Assembly (NCBI RefSeq): GCF_031119335.1
Contig: NZ_JAVHXT010000002.1
Coordinates: forward strand, 1-64,000
Direction: 5' to 3'
Length of the DNA: 64,000 nucleotides
From: Pedobacter sp.
GTDB lineage: Bacteria > Bacteroidota > Bacteroidia > Sphingobacteriales > Sphingobacteriaceae
The stretch's first letter is position 1. Each line of letters opens with the position of its first letter. The notes below the pieces were generated by a model, which saw only the letters and a program-made list of their open reading frames with translations, did not search any database and was not told the origin of the DNA. Position numbers and translations under genes: made by a program. Below are positions 25,905 through 36,371 of the stretch, piece after piece.

Positions 25905-28900
25905 CTATTTTTTTATCAGCTTTGCTGCACCTATTTGCTTACCATTGTTTACATCTTGCAGGATTACCGCGTAAACACCACTAGCAACCGATGGAAAAAC
26001 TGATGTATAGCCGTTAAATATTTCAGCTTCGGTAATTTTCTTTTGAAGCACCTCTCTTCCGTTCATATCCGAAATTTTAACCAATACTTCTTTTGCACTT
26101 AATGTACCGTTAAATTTCACAGTGAAATTGGTTTCAACAACTGTTGGATAAACAGAAAACTGGCTTGCTACATTTTCGTTCAATTGATTTTTAATTACAA
26201 CTACTTTATCATGGGCAGCAGATTTCCCATCTTTATCTACCTGATACAATTTGTAGTAGTTATTTCCTGCCAAGGGCGAAACATCTAACAGTTGATATAT
26301 GCCATTTGAATTAGGAACTACCGTACCGATTGTTGTGAATATTTGCTCTTCTCCAGCCCTTCTAATCTCAAAACGGCTATTATCTTGCTCAGAAGAGGTC
26401 TTCCATTTTAACAATACGCCTTGATTGGTTCTATTACCGTTAAATTCTGTAAAAACTACAGGTAAAGTCCTAGGAGGAGAAATCAGGATCTCGAACCTAT
26501 CTCCCATTGTAGCAGCCTGTGCTCTATCGACAGTTAAGTTATAGATGGTGCCATCTGGGCTTAAATCTGTAAAGGTATTTAAAAATTTATCTCTTAATTT
26601 TAATTCATATCCTAAAGGTATATCAGCTAGATCTACCGTCATCTTATAGTTTCCATTGTTTGACATATTTACGTCTAAATTAACTATAGATAAAGTTGAG
26701 ATATGGGGCATGTAGTTGATGGCCATTTTTTTACCTTCAGACGAAAGACTTGACAAGAATACTGCTTCGCCGCCGGTTCTTTCTACATCATAACCTGAAA
26801 ATGAAGCCAATTCATTTTTTTGAAGCAACACCAAAGTTTCGTCTTGGTTCTCGAAACCATCTCTTTGTAGTTTCACTCTAATCTGTACTGGTTCTTCTTC
26901 AATTAAACTGCTACTGATAGAGAAAGCGCTTCCAATAGTATTATCCCTTACGCTCATCACCTTGTTATATAACGGTACTGATTGAGCTACGTTACTCACT
27001 TTGGAATTTTCGGTAAACGTTACATAAGGCGATGAATTATTTGTTGTTTGCACAAAGAAACCTTGACCCGGGCCTATATACCTAGCACCTCCGTTTATTC
27101 CATATTGGCCATTGTGGGTAGCATATTGTTTCCTTTCTGGGTTCCAAATTCTGATGGTTGCTTCTACATTACTGCTTTTTTGAACCAAAGTCCAATCTAT
27201 AGTTGCTGCATAGGGGTTTCCCAAAAAGCTAAACGTTGTACTACCGTGTGTTAAAGGAACGTGTACAGTCTGTTGGTTTAACGTACCTTTAAAATCCATA
27301 ATAATCGACTCTGGGTCTACATAAGGAACTGATACTTTTGCAACACCATTAGTTCTATCTCCACGATAAAGTATATAGGCTCCACGGCCCACATCTACTG
27401 CTGTATTAATGCTAGGAATTGCAACGAAACCATTGTTATAAGTCCAAGCGCCAGTTGCACTATTGTTTATTTGATCGAAACCTGCAGACTTACCTGTAAT
27501 CAACATATTATCGATAAACTGCGTAAAGCTATAGGTTTTGTTAACACCATCATTATCATATATTGGCGAAGAAAACATTCTATAGCTACGCCACATATCT
27601 TTAGCACCTCCTTGTACATAACGTTCAACAGTAACCTTACCTTGCACAGCAGATGAGCTTGGAATTGCAGATACCGAAGCAGAACCTAATGCGCTAGCTT
27701 TAAGTGTGAGCTTGTCTGAGGTTTGCAAAATAGTGTTTGTTCCCAAAGTAAGAAAACGACCTACTGCTAATGCAAATTTACCACTGCCCGCCAATGCCTT
27801 CGTTCCGCCAGAGATAGAGATGTTTCCGAAAGTAATACCATTACCACTATCACTGCCCGCATCTGTAATAGTTTGGTTAGCGCCATTAAAGCTCACCGTT
27901 CCAGATGTTAGGTTAACTTTGCCTCCTGCTGAATTCCAGTTGCCGCTTACGTTCAAAGTTCCCGCACCAGTTTGTTTTGTACCAGCACCAGAAAATGAGA
28001 TGTTTTTATATGATAATGTTGTATTGATAGTTTGATTTACCGCAGCACCGTAAACCACTGTACTGCCATTATCCAAGGTAATGGTATTGGTACTTGCCGC
28101 TAAACTTATTGGTGCCGCTCCGGTTAGAGTTAGTGTAGCACCAGTACCCAACGTGAAAGTAGCAGCATTGGCTCCTGAAGTCTGCAACGCATTTTTCACC
28201 AAAATATTAGCTCCTGTAGCGTTAAACGTTACAGCACGGGTTTCAGTGTTAAAAACTAAGTTGGTGGTATTTAAAGTAGCAACCTCTGATGTGGTAGTTT
28301 TTGCAGATGCCGTTGGCTTAGCGATGTATGACCCTAAAATATCCAAAACTCCTGCGCCTTTAATTGTTATGCCTTCAAGATTTTCAAACAGATTTTTAAC
28401 CGTTAGCTTTCCTCCAGATGCAATATCTAAAACTGGAACAACAGAATTAGCTGTGCCCACCAGTACGTTACCTACCTTTCTGTCACCAGAAACCTGTGGC
28501 TGATGATTGAATGTTTGTGAAACGCCAATGCGAGCCACATCATTTTCTCCAGGCACACCTTGATTGTTAGGGCTCCAATTTGCCTGCTGATTCCAGTCTG
28601 TTGAATTTGTGCCCTTCCAATCGAAAACTTTGCCAGAGTTGGAGTTGCCAGTGGTTGTGTTAGATGTACTACCTGTAGATACATAGTTTATATTTGTATT
28701 AGCTCCCTGTATCGTGGTAGTTCCAGTAAATGCAAACGAATTGGTAGTGTTTGGAGTTGCACTCACATTAACCACCACAAAATAATATTTAGCGGCAGCT
28801 AAAGAACCATCGGCGTTACCCACTGAGTAGAACCTATCCATTGGGCTCGTATTACTATAACCGCCACCACTAGTTCTTTCCACTTTATCGTTATAGCAGT

Positions 28901-29885
28901 TTAAGGTAGCAATCTGCGAATCATCGACATTGCCATAATAGCTATCATCAGATTTGTAAAGTCTTGCCGAACTCGCATTTACTATGGATGTAATATTACC
29001 ACTTAAGCCGACACTAAATTGATAAAAACTAAAAAGCCCCCTTGCCATTGCCCGCAAGCCGTATATAGCAGCATTTTGTTGACCAGCATACAATGGATTG
29101 CTGATACCATTTTCTGGATCATTAGCACCAGTAAACATCAGTTCCATGGTGTACATTTTCAATTCATCGAACATGAAACGATCAGCTTGAGTTGCGCAAA
29201 CTTCCAACCCACTATAGCCATAAACATCAAAATCAGATCTGTTATTATTACCCCTAGCTGTTGAAGCTTCGGTTTGCGATGAATTATATTCATCTACAAA
29301 CAAGGTAAATTTATTGCTACTTTTAGTCCGTTGTATTCTTACGGCATAAGTTGTATTTAAGGATGGCAGTGTATAAGATGCGATTTCCACATCATACCAT
29401 TGGTCTTGACGATACATCAACTTTAGTGCTTGTCCCACTTGCGTGATGTAATACCCCTTTCCACTATAAAAATTTGGATTTTCAGCCATTAACCAAAAAC
29501 GCCAAGCATTTGTACCGTTCGCTATTTGATTTCTTCCTGCATTATCGGCATTTGACGTACTACTTTTGTATAAAAAGGTCCATTCATAACCATAAGTAGA
29601 CGAAGAAAGCTGAGTAGTTGGGCTTATATTACCGACTATCCTGTAACTTCCGACATTACCGTTAGCGGTTGAAGAGATGCTAAAACCATTTCCCAAAGCC
29701 AAATTGGTAGAACTTAGTGTCATTGATGCAGCACCAAAAGAGGTAAATCTAGAACCTATGGTTTCGTCATCAAAATTATTGTAGTAGTAATTGTTAGTAG
29801 TAGCATATTCTTGTGCTCTGGCAACCAATGTTACAGAACACAAAAATGTAAGTATAATATATAGAAGCGTGTTTAGTCTTTTCAT
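25905..29885 (-). CDS. T9SS-exported surface protein, 1326 residues
   Basis: A signal peptide ends near residue 25 (VARAQ). The first 250 residues resemble a concanavalin-like or LamG-type lectin sandwich (WTFLYKSS, YAVRIQRTKSSNKFTLFVDE). Next comes a motif common in Bacteroidetes exoproteins (TDWNQQANWSPNNQGVPGEN, near 425-445) and a low-complexity Thr/Asn/Gly-rich solenoid. The shared C-terminal module starts near 752 (VERYVQGGAKDMWRSYRMF) and includes LGNPYAATIDW and the fibronectin-like KWKTSSEQDNSRFEIRR. A T9SS type A domain starts near 1241 (VYPTVVETNFTVKFNG). It is the middle member of three tandem paralogues. The role is probably cell-surface binding or matrix formation (inferred). 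Confidence 0.86.
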   Translation of the reverse strand: MKRLNTLLYIILTFLCSVTLVARAQEYATTNNYYYNNFDDETIGSRFTSFGAASMTLSSTNLALGNGFSISSTANGNVGSYRIVGNISPTTQLSSSTYGYEWTFLYKSSTSNADNAGRNQIANGTNAWRFWLMAENPNFYSGKGYYITQVGQALKLMYRQDQWYDVEIASYTLPSLNTTYAVRIQRTKSSNKFTLFVDEYNSSQTEASTARGNNNRSDFDVYGYSGLEVCATQADRFMFDELKMYTMELMFTGANDPENGISNPLYAGQQNAAIYGLRAMARGLFSFYQFSVGLSGNITSIVNASSARLYKSDDSYYGNVDDSQIATLNCYNDKVERTSGGGYSNTSPMDRFYSVGNADGSLAAAKYYFVVVNVSATPNTTNSFAFTGTTTIQGANTNINYVSTGSTSNTTTGNSNSGKVFDWKGTNSTDWNQQANWSPNNQGVPGENDVARIGVSQTFNHQPQVSGDRKVGNVLVGTANSVVPVLDIASGGKLTVKNLFENLEGITIKGAGVLDILGSYIAKPTASAKTTTSEVATLNTTNLVFNTETRAVTFNATGANILVKNALQTSGANAATFTLGTGATLTLTGAAPISLAASTNTITLDNGSTVVYGAAVNQTINTTLSYKNISFSGAGTKQTGAGTLNVSGNWNSAGGKVNLTSGTVSFNGANQTITDAGSDSGNGITFGNISISGGTKALAGSGKFALAVGRFLTLGTNTILQTSDKLTLKASALGSASVSAIPSSSAVQGKVTVERYVQGGAKDMWRSYRMFSSPIYDNDGVNKTYSFTQFIDNMLITGKSAGFDQINNSATGAWTYNNGFVAIPSINTAVDVGRGAYILYRGDRTNGVAKVSVPYVDPESIIMDFKGTLNQQTVHVPLTHGSTTFSFLGNPYAATIDWTLVQKSSNVEATIRIWNPERKQYATHNGQYGINGGARYIGPGQGFFVQTTNNSSPYVTFTENSKVSNVAQSVPLYNKVMSVRDNTIGSAFSISSSLIEEEPVQIRVKLQRDGFENQDETLVLLQKNELASFSGYDVERTGGEAVFLSSLSSEGKKMAINYMPHISTLSIVNLDVNMSNNGNYKMTVDLADIPLGYELKLRDKFLNTFTDLSPDGTIYNLTVDRAQAATMGDRFEILISPPRTLPVVFTEFNGNRTNQGVLLKWKTSSEQDNSRFEIRRAGEEQIFTTIGTVVPNSNGIYQLLDVSPLAGNNYYKLYQVDKDGKSAAHDKVVVIKNQLNENVASQFSVYPTVVETNFTVKFNGTLSAKEVLVKISDMNGREVLQKKITEAEIFNGYTSVFPSVASGVYAVILQDVNNGKQIGAAKLIKK

Positions 29886-30083
29886 GATATTTCAGAAAAG
29901 TCAAAACACAAGCCATAAAACGTAAATATTAACTTACAACTTTAAAACCACTGTTTGTAAACATTTTAGGAGTAAACACACTAACATCATACTGGAAAAT
30001 ATTCCCTAAAACGGGAATTAATTTCCCCGTAACCTTCCATCACATTCATTGTGAAATGGGTGTGAATTTAGATACATTAGTAG

Positions 30084-33000
30084 TTAATGCAACTTTAAAA
30101 CTTTTTCCTCTACAACAGTTTTCCCCGTGCCAAGCTCTATTAATCGAACTACGAACACACCTGAGTTTACTCCTAAAACATTTACTTTTAATCCGCTCAA
30201 TAATGCCGATTTTGATGCCATAATATTTTTAACTCTTTTACCGAGCGTATCATACAAATTCAGCTCATACACTTCTTCTTCTAAGTCATCAATCTTTATC
30301 GTAAAATTGTCGATTACAGGGTTTGGATAAATTACAACAGAACGATGCTCGCCAATCACAAAGTTAACCGTAATTGGTTTTGCTTCGGTTTCAAGGCCAT
30401 CAAAATCTACCTGAACTAGCTTATAGTAATTACGGCCAGGCAAAGGGGAACGATCTATATATGAATATGTTCCTACATCATTGGATGAAACATTGGTCAA
30501 AAATTGATATATCCCATCTTGGGCTGCACGAAACAATTTAAACCTTTTGTTGCCGATCCCTTCAGGCGTTCCCCAAGTAAGCAGCACACCTTCATTTTGC
30601 TTTTTACCACTGAAATACAACAAGCCAACTGGCAACACAGTAGGTGGCGTTACAACAATGCTAAACCGTGCAACACCAAATGTTAAGGCATTTGCCCTAT
30701 CAATGTTAAAGCTATAAACCGAACCAGCAATAATTGGCACAGTACGATTTAAATAATTATCCTTCAATTCTAACGTATGACCTTGATGATATTCACTTAG
30801 ATTAAAGTTCATCAAATAATTTCCAGTAGCATTTGCAGAAACACTAATAGGTATTTCCATGACGCGAGCAGAAGGAGGCAAAAAATTAATCGCTAGGCGT
30901 TGGTTATCGGCAATGCTTGAGATGGTTACCACTTCCCCCTCAAATTGCGCAGCATCCTCTCCTGTAAATGCCAAACTGCTATTTTCATCAAAAACAACGA
31001 CCATTTCACTCTCGCCAAACGAAGCTACAGGTTTCATTCCTATACGCAACAAGCTACGTGAAGAATAGGCCATCCGATTTTCTATTTTCGAAAAATCTTC
31101 TGTTTTTTTACCAGCCATCATTAATAGTGCTGGTGGCTGTTCTGCTGCTGAGGCCTTGATGCTTTCTTTAAATTTAATTGCTGTAGCAGCTAAAGCCTGT
31201 ACAAAGAAACCTTGCCCAGAAGAGATATACCTGCTTCCATTTAAGGTACCCACACTGTCTATATAAGTGGCATAACTACGTGCCACAGGATTCCATATCC
31301 AAATTGCATTGTTCACACTACCTTTATCAGCCCCCCAATTAGCTGAAGACCAATCGATAGTTGCCGCATAAGGATTACCCAAAAGATGAAACCCAGAGGT
31401 ACTCAGACCTACCGTAATATCCTGCTGGTTTAATATACCTTCAAAATCTAACAGTACATTTTCTACATCTACATAAGGAGAAACGGTTTTACCAGATAAA
31501 TTATCTCTATTCCCCCTAAAAAGAAAATACATACCTCTACCAGCATTTACAGATGTATTTATATTGGGGATAGGAATATAACCTGCATTATAAGTCCATG
31601 CACCTGCGCCATTGTTATGACTGTTGTCGAAACCATTCACAGCTCCGTCTTTGCCAGTAATGATTACATCATCTATTAATTGACTAAAAGCAGCAGTTCT
31701 ATTTCCTTGCACATCGGTATTCCTAAACTCTGTAGTATTATCATAAACTGGCGAAGAGAGCATACGATAACCTCTATAAGGATTTTTTGGTCCACCTTGC
31801 ATGTATCGTTCTACAAAAACTTTCCCCCTAACAGAAGCACCAGAAGATATCGGTGCTACCTGGGCAGTTTGAGATGAGCTAGATGCAAGCGTAAGATTTC
31901 CATTGGAATTAAATATCCCGCTTGTTGCGGTGAGCACACCAGTTAACCTTAGAGCTCCGTTTAAACTTACGCCAGCGGTGTTATTGATTGTTAAATCTTT
32001 AATTAAATTGCCCGCAAATAAGTTAGCTGGAATAGTTTGGGCAGCAGTGCCATTAAAAACCATTCTGCCATTGCTTACAGTAAGTGTTCCATTATTGGAT
32101 ATTACTCCCGCTACCGAGAGTGAGTTAGTTATCGATAAGCTGGTACCGGTCTGTATAGTTAAATTATTTACAGCCTGATCAGTACTTACCGTTGGATAAT
32201 TGGTACGTCCTGAAGGAATTGTAACATTTATTGAAGCAGTAGGCACCACTCCATTGCACCAATTTGCTGCATTTGCCCAGTTGGTATTGTTACCGCCTAC
32301 CCAGCTACCCGCCACTGTAGACGATACCACGTTTGTTCTTGCAACATCAGTACAACCTCCAACATTTACAGTTACGCTGTATGTACCCGCAGCATCCAAT
32401 GAATATGTTAAAGTGGGGTTTTGAAGCGACGAGGTGAAACCGCCCGGCCCTGTCCAACTGTATTGTGCACCTGCAACAGTTGGTGCGGTTAATTGTAGCG
32501 CTGTACCCACACAAACCGGCCCGCCATTTTGTACGCCATAGGGCGAACTATATAATGCTCCTATTTCTGTGGAAGACAAAGCTCTATGGAATATAAAAAT
32601 GTCATCCATAGCTCCAGAAAAATAACCACTTGCTGGAGAATTAGTCCACGCAACAACACGATCGAAACCAATGCGCCATCTTCCAGTATAACTCTCTCCA
32701 GTGGTAACAGAATTATCTATAGCCACTTGAACTCCATCTATGTACAACACCATGCCCGATGGAGATAGTGTTGCAGCCGCATGATGCCACTGTCCGTCTA
32801 TTAAACTAGTAGGCGAAGCTAAAGTTCGTACCGCTCCAGGGAAAACACCGAAATACACCCTGCCATCTGTACCGATATAAAGGTGGCGATCGTGCGAAGT
32901 ACTTTCTCCAGTGGTTTGTGAACCAAAGCTAATTAGCTTTCCCTGTGCATTAGTTGTTCTAAACCACGTAGCTATAGTGAAAACATTTGGACTGGCATAA

Positions 33001-34277
33001 GAATTAGCTGTAGAAATATACTGACTAGTTCCATTAAAATTGTAAGCTGCCCCTGCAACGCCAAAGCGGTCAGCGGTTGTTGTTGGACTGCCCTGCAAAG
33101 TACCGTTATTAATATTGTAAAAGTCGGATGCGTTCCCATTTAATCGATAATTTGCGACGATGTTGGTGGTGGGAACTTGCAATATGTTAAACGTGTTACA
33201 GTTTGACAGCGTTGATTGCGATCCCTGAGCGGCAGCACTCAGGTTTTCCCTAATGGCATGAACTCTATAGAAATACGTAGTGTTTGCAGTGAGATTAGTT
33301 ACTTGATAAGTTGTAACATCTGGCTCGGTTCTACCTAAATATGTAAATGGACCCGCTGCAGAGGTAGCCCTGTACACAGCAAAACCTAGCTCGTCGGTAG
33401 AATTATCTGCCCAATTTAACGTTGTACCAGTAGTACCTACGCTAGCGAAAGTTAGGCCTGTTGGCGCAGTTGTCTCTATCGGATTAAATACATAGGCTTG
33501 ATTATTTGCTGGCCGTACATTGATACCATTATTAACCACAGAAGAACTTGCAGTAGCAGCTGCGCTAAGATTATTTAAAGATAAATATCGAATATTCGGA
33601 TTTGCACCATCAGTAGTGATACCTACAGACGCTGATGCGGTACTGCCAACGGCACTGGAAGCAGAAGTATTGTTTTGTCCATAATTGAACATGATATTCC
33701 CTGTATTCTCGTAAAGTTTTACTTGAAAAGATAGCACAAAGTTCGATACTACCGGATCCAGAAATCCGCCAGTACCACTAGTAGAAGTTTTATCCCATTT
33801 AGCTCGATACCATTGGATGGTTAGTACCCGACCTGTTCCTGCAATATTCTCTAATTTGTATGACATTGATCCATAGCCACCGAGCAGTTCCCCTTCATAA
33901 ATGGCCAAATCGTCCCAAAGCGGCGCTATAATTGGTGGCCTTGCTGTTGGCGAAGAAGCAAGATTATTAGCAGGCAAACTCGATACCGAGACATTGCCCA
34001 ATGCCACAAAACCATTAGAACTAACCGTGAAACTGGTATATCGCTGTCCCATATACCAAAACTCGAAATTTACTGGTTCGATAAAATAAGTTTGATCATC
34101 TAGTCCGCTACCACTTGAAAACAATGTCGTAACCCCAGTACCAACACCATTTAGTGTAAACTGTGAACTTTCTGCAGTAAATGCATAGTTACCGATAGTT
34201 TGCGCACAGAGAGTTAAACCAGAAAACAATAGACATAGGGTTAAAAACCACCGGTTTAAAAGTAGAGAAGTTGCCAT
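30084..34277 (-). CDS. T9SS-exported multidomain surface protein with FnIII, LamG and Ig-like domains
   Basis: 1397 residues. After the signal peptide (ending LTLCAQ), an N-terminal beta domain typical of Bacteroidetes exoproteins runs to about 265. A fibronectin type III domain is at about 268-346 (LNWADNSTDELGFAVYRA), and a LamG/concanavalin-like lectin domain at about 372-572 (YNFNGTSQYIS, ATWFRTTNAQGKLISFGSQ, MDDIFIFHRALSSTEI). A PKD/Ig-like domain follows at about 585-650 (YSWTGPGGFTSSLQNPTLTY). The module shared with the two downstream genes starts near 820 (VERYMQGGPKNPYRGYRML), and a T9SS type A domain near 1314 (IYPNPVIDNFTIKID). It is likely the first gene of the three. The lectin-like domain suggests glycan binding, but no catalytic residues are seen. 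Confidence 0.87.
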   Translation of the reverse strand: MATSLLLNRWFLTLCLLFSGLTLCAQTIGNYAFTAESSQFTLNGVGTGVTTLFSSGSGLDDQTYFIEPVNFEFWYMGQRYTSFTVSSNGFVALGNVSVSSLPANNLASSPTARPPIIAPLWDDLAIYEGELLGGYGSMSYKLENIAGTGRVLTIQWYRAKWDKTSTSGTGGFLDPVVSNFVLSFQVKLYENTGNIMFNYGQNNTSASSAVGSTASASVGITTDGANPNIRYLSLNNLSAAATASSSVVNNGINVRPANNQAYVFNPIETTAPTGLTFASVGTTGTTLNWADNSTDELGFAVYRATSAAGPFTYLGRTEPDVTTYQVTNLTANTTYFYRVHAIRENLSAAAQGSQSTLSNCNTFNILQVPTTNIVANYRLNGNASDFYNINNGTLQGSPTTTADRFGVAGAAYNFNGTSQYISTANSYASPNVFTIATWFRTTNAQGKLISFGSQTTGESTSHDRHLYIGTDGRVYFGVFPGAVRTLASPTSLIDGQWHHAAATLSPSGMVLYIDGVQVAIDNSVTTGESYTGRWRIGFDRVVAWTNSPASGYFSGAMDDIFIFHRALSSTEIGALYSSPYGVQNGGPVCVGTALQLTAPTVAGAQYSWTGPGGFTSSLQNPTLTYSLDAAGTYSVTVNVGGCTDVARTNVVSSTVAGSWVGGNNTNWANAANWCNGVVPTASINVTIPSGRTNYPTVSTDQAVNNLTIQTGTSLSITNSLSVAGVISNNGTLTVSNGRMVFNGTAAQTIPANLFAGNLIKDLTINNTAGVSLNGALRLTGVLTATSGIFNSNGNLTLASSSSQTAQVAPISSGASVRGKVFVERYMQGGPKNPYRGYRMLSSPVYDNTTEFRNTDVQGNRTAAFSQLIDDVIITGKDGAVNGFDNSHNNGAGAWTYNAGYIPIPNINTSVNAGRGMYFLFRGNRDNLSGKTVSPYVDVENVLLDFEGILNQQDITVGLSTSGFHLLGNPYAATIDWSSANWGADKGSVNNAIWIWNPVARSYATYIDSVGTLNGSRYISSGQGFFVQALAATAIKFKESIKASAAEQPPALLMMAGKKTEDFSKIENRMAYSSRSLLRIGMKPVASFGESEMVVVFDENSSLAFTGEDAAQFEGEVVTISSIADNQRLAINFLPPSARVMEIPISVSANATGNYLMNFNLSEYHQGHTLELKDNYLNRTVPIIAGSVYSFNIDRANALTFGVARFSIVVTPPTVLPVGLLYFSGKKQNEGVLLTWGTPEGIGNKRFKLFRAAQDGIYQFLTNVSSNDVGTYSYIDRSPLPGRNYYKLVQVDFDGLETEAKPITVNFVIGEHRSVVIYPNPVIDNFTIKIDDLEEEVYELNLYDTLGKRVKNIMASKSALLSGLKVNVLGVNSGVFVVRLIELGTGKTVVEEKVLKLH

Positions 34278-34581
34278 AACATGTTGTTTAAGTCACAGCA
34301 CTTGCAAATAATAGAAGAGGGCGAAAAAGCGTTAACAAAAATAGATAGTCATACGTTCCAACAACACTTCAACTAAATGCAAATGCATTAAATTAAAATT
34401 TTGCGGCATTTGTGCTTAAAACAAACTAATATGAGAGAAGCGTTATAAAATAAAAATGAGCGCTAGACGGCAAATTTGTTATAAAACTCAAATGCGTCAC
34501 AATTTAATTTTTATAACAAAACAAAACTAGCCTACCTACCCGAAATAGGTATTAGTTCTAGCAAAATAGGGTTTTATACGC
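34278..34581. other. Intergenic region upstream of the surface-protein cluster
   Basis: This 304-nt gap carries no gene and none of the repeat families seen elsewhere. On the minus strand TATTTTTG (34336-34343) matches the -7 consensus TAnnTTTG about 59 nt before the start at 34277. I see no convincing -33 box, so it is only a weak promoter candidate. 'GTTATAAAA' occurs at 34442-34450 and 34478-34486, followed by TTATAAC near 34511, a possible degenerate operator. Confidence 0.4.
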
Positions 34582-36369
34582 TTAAAAGATATTTATACCT
34601 GCGGCCCACCCAAGCCAACCGCTATTTCCATTAACTGTTCTACTATTCGCTGGAGCTATTTGCGATTTATATCCGTTGGCAGCGATATAGTTAAGTGGAG
34701 CCCCGCTAATATAATAATTAAGCACAGGTGCACCGTAAATAGCAAAGCCTTTAAAAATTCTTACTTGTAAATTGACCTGTAGTTTATGGAGTATATTTGG
34801 GTAATCCCATCGGCCTAGATGCAGATGTTGCACCGTAAGCTCGGTAGATACCGACAACCTCTTCCCTGCAAAAAAATCATGTCCAAAACCAAAGCCGAAA
34901 GTTTCTATTTTTTCGTTCTCAACAAAGTTTTTTCCCAATAAAAATATAGTATAAAGATTTGCATTGCCACTTTTAAATGAAGCGTTGGCATTGATTAAAT
35001 CATTAGAAGACAAACTAATCTTGTGATAACCATGTCTTACAACATTTATTAGCCCCAAACTAACACCTGAAGAAGTATCGGCAATATTAATTAAGCCCAA
35101 TTGAAAACCTTTATTACGTTTAGCATAATTTATTATGCCTGATATTTGCACCCCCTTCATGTTACCTAAAGCAGTATTTCCAAATGCAGAAAGCTGAAAA
35201 CCCTTAGTTTCTTTTCCTACAATATTTAGTAAGCCCGTAATTTGGAGGCCTCTTAAATCGTTTTTTGCCAAGTTACCCAAGGCAGAAATTTGCATTCCTT
35301 CTACCAAACCTCTAGAATAATTTGCTGTAGAAATTTGGATACCATTCGTCTTTCCACGTACATGGTTATAAACTCCAGAAACCTGAACGCCGTTGGCATT
35401 TTGCCCTACCATATTTACTACGCCAGCAATCTGTGCACCTTCAGTATTACCTCCATTAATGTTTAAAACACCAGCAACCTGAACGTACCTCACATCAGCT
35501 TTGTTCATATTAAATATGCCGGCTATTTCGGCTCCATCTACTCCAGCGGTATATCCGCCCATCAAGTTAAGCGAAAATTTGTTCACCACGCTTCCACTCA
35601 TACTACCATGCGAACTTAAGCCCGGTGTAATAGATGCCTGTACGGGCATATTAGCAAGGAAGTTAGGAATATTCATGTTCTGGATACGCTGCTTAGAAGA
35701 AGTTAACCAACGGCTAATTCCAAAACTTTCTAGCATATTAGATACAAAAGTTCCTTTCTCCTTGTCGGGATCATCGTAGCCCTGCGGTTTTACATCAATA
35801 CTTGAAAGAAAAATAATAGAGGTATCACGATAGGTTTCCTTACTTGCCGTTAACACAATTGCATTATGGTTTCCCTTAAATTTTAGGCTGAAATAGCCTT
35901 CATCATCAGTAATTGCAGACTCTAACAATCGCTTCTCATAAACACTTGCGTTTCTTACTTTCTTGCCCGTTTGCGTATCTACCACTCTGCCAGAAATAGC
36001 ATATAAGTTCTCGGCAGTTACAATGCTTTCTGCTTCGATAGCGAAATGATTGACCGCATAACGCAAAATAATATACTCATTATTTTCTTTGTAAGCTACT
36101 TTTCCATCAAAAAGCTGATCTAAGACATCTCTAACCGGTTTGTTGCGCACACTAAGATTCACAATACTATCCTGCCCAAACAATGCTCCGTTATATGCAA
36201 AATAAAATCCGCCAGCATTACCAATTTTTTGGAGTACAGTACTAATCTTCAGCGATTTTACATCAAGCGTTACCAGCTTGGCCAAATTACTCTGGTTATA
36301 ATTTACAGATGTTTGTGCAGCGCAAAAAAAACTAATAAAAAAGAGGGCGACAAGTAGTTTGGTTTTCAT
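34582..36369 (-). CDS. STN domain-carboxypeptidase-like-LA_2272 repeat outer-membrane protein
   Basis: Third gene of a sigma/FecR operon, 2 nt after the FecR stop. A signal peptide (1-19) is followed by an STN domain at about 30-105 (LDVKSLKISTVLQKIG, then NKPVRDVLDQLF), the module by which FecA/SusC-type receptors signal to FecR. A CarboxypepD_reg-like domain is at 124-195 (ISGRVVDTQTGKKVRNASV). Instead of a TonB plug and 22-strand barrel, residues 260-450 form a repeat array with a period of about 18-22 (GAQIAGVVNM, GVQVSGVYNH, GLQITGLLNI), typical of LA_2272-type surface repeats. A short barrel-like C terminus ends in phenylalanine. I infer a surface sensor or structural protein coupled to the local sigma factor. 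The combination is unusual; ligand and function are unknown. Confidence 0.8.
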   Translation of the reverse strand: MKTKLLVALFFISFFCAAQTSVNYNQSNLAKLVTLDVKSLKISTVLQKIGNAGGFYFAYNGALFGQDSIVNLSVRNKPVRDVLDQLFDGKVAYKENNEYIILRYAVNHFAIEAESIVTAENLYAISGRVVDTQTGKKVRNASVYEKRLLESAITDDEGYFSLKFKGNHNAIVLTASKETYRDTSIIFLSSIDVKPQGYDDPDKEKGTFVSNMLESFGISRWLTSSKQRIQNMNIPNFLANMPVQASITPGLSSHGSMSGSVVNKFSLNLMGGYTAGVDGAEIAGIFNMNKADVRYVQVAGVLNINGGNTEGAQIAGVVNMVGQNANGVQVSGVYNHVRGKTNGIQISTANYSRGLVEGMQISALGNLAKNDLRGLQITGLLNIVGKETKGFQLSAFGNTALGNMKGVQISGIINYAKRNKGFQLGLINIADTSSGVSLGLINVVRHGYHKISLSSNDLINANASFKSGNANLYTIFLLGKNFVENEKIETFGFGFGHDFFAGKRLSVSTELTVQHLHLGRWDYPNILHKLQVNLQVRIFKGFAIYGAPVLNYYISGAPLNYIAANGYKSQIAPANSRTVNGNSGWLGWAAGINIF

Positions 36370-36371
36370 TT

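Noticed and set aside
27706..28503. Plus-strand open frames of 109 and 140 codons opposite the 1326-residue protein
   Set aside because: Antisense shadows of low-complexity coding sequence; no start signals or domains.
34582..36369. TonB-dependent receptor
   Set aside because: STN and carboxypeptidase-like domains suggest it, but no plug domain is visible and the protein is far too short (595 residues) for the 22-strand barrel; the C-terminal half is a repeat array.
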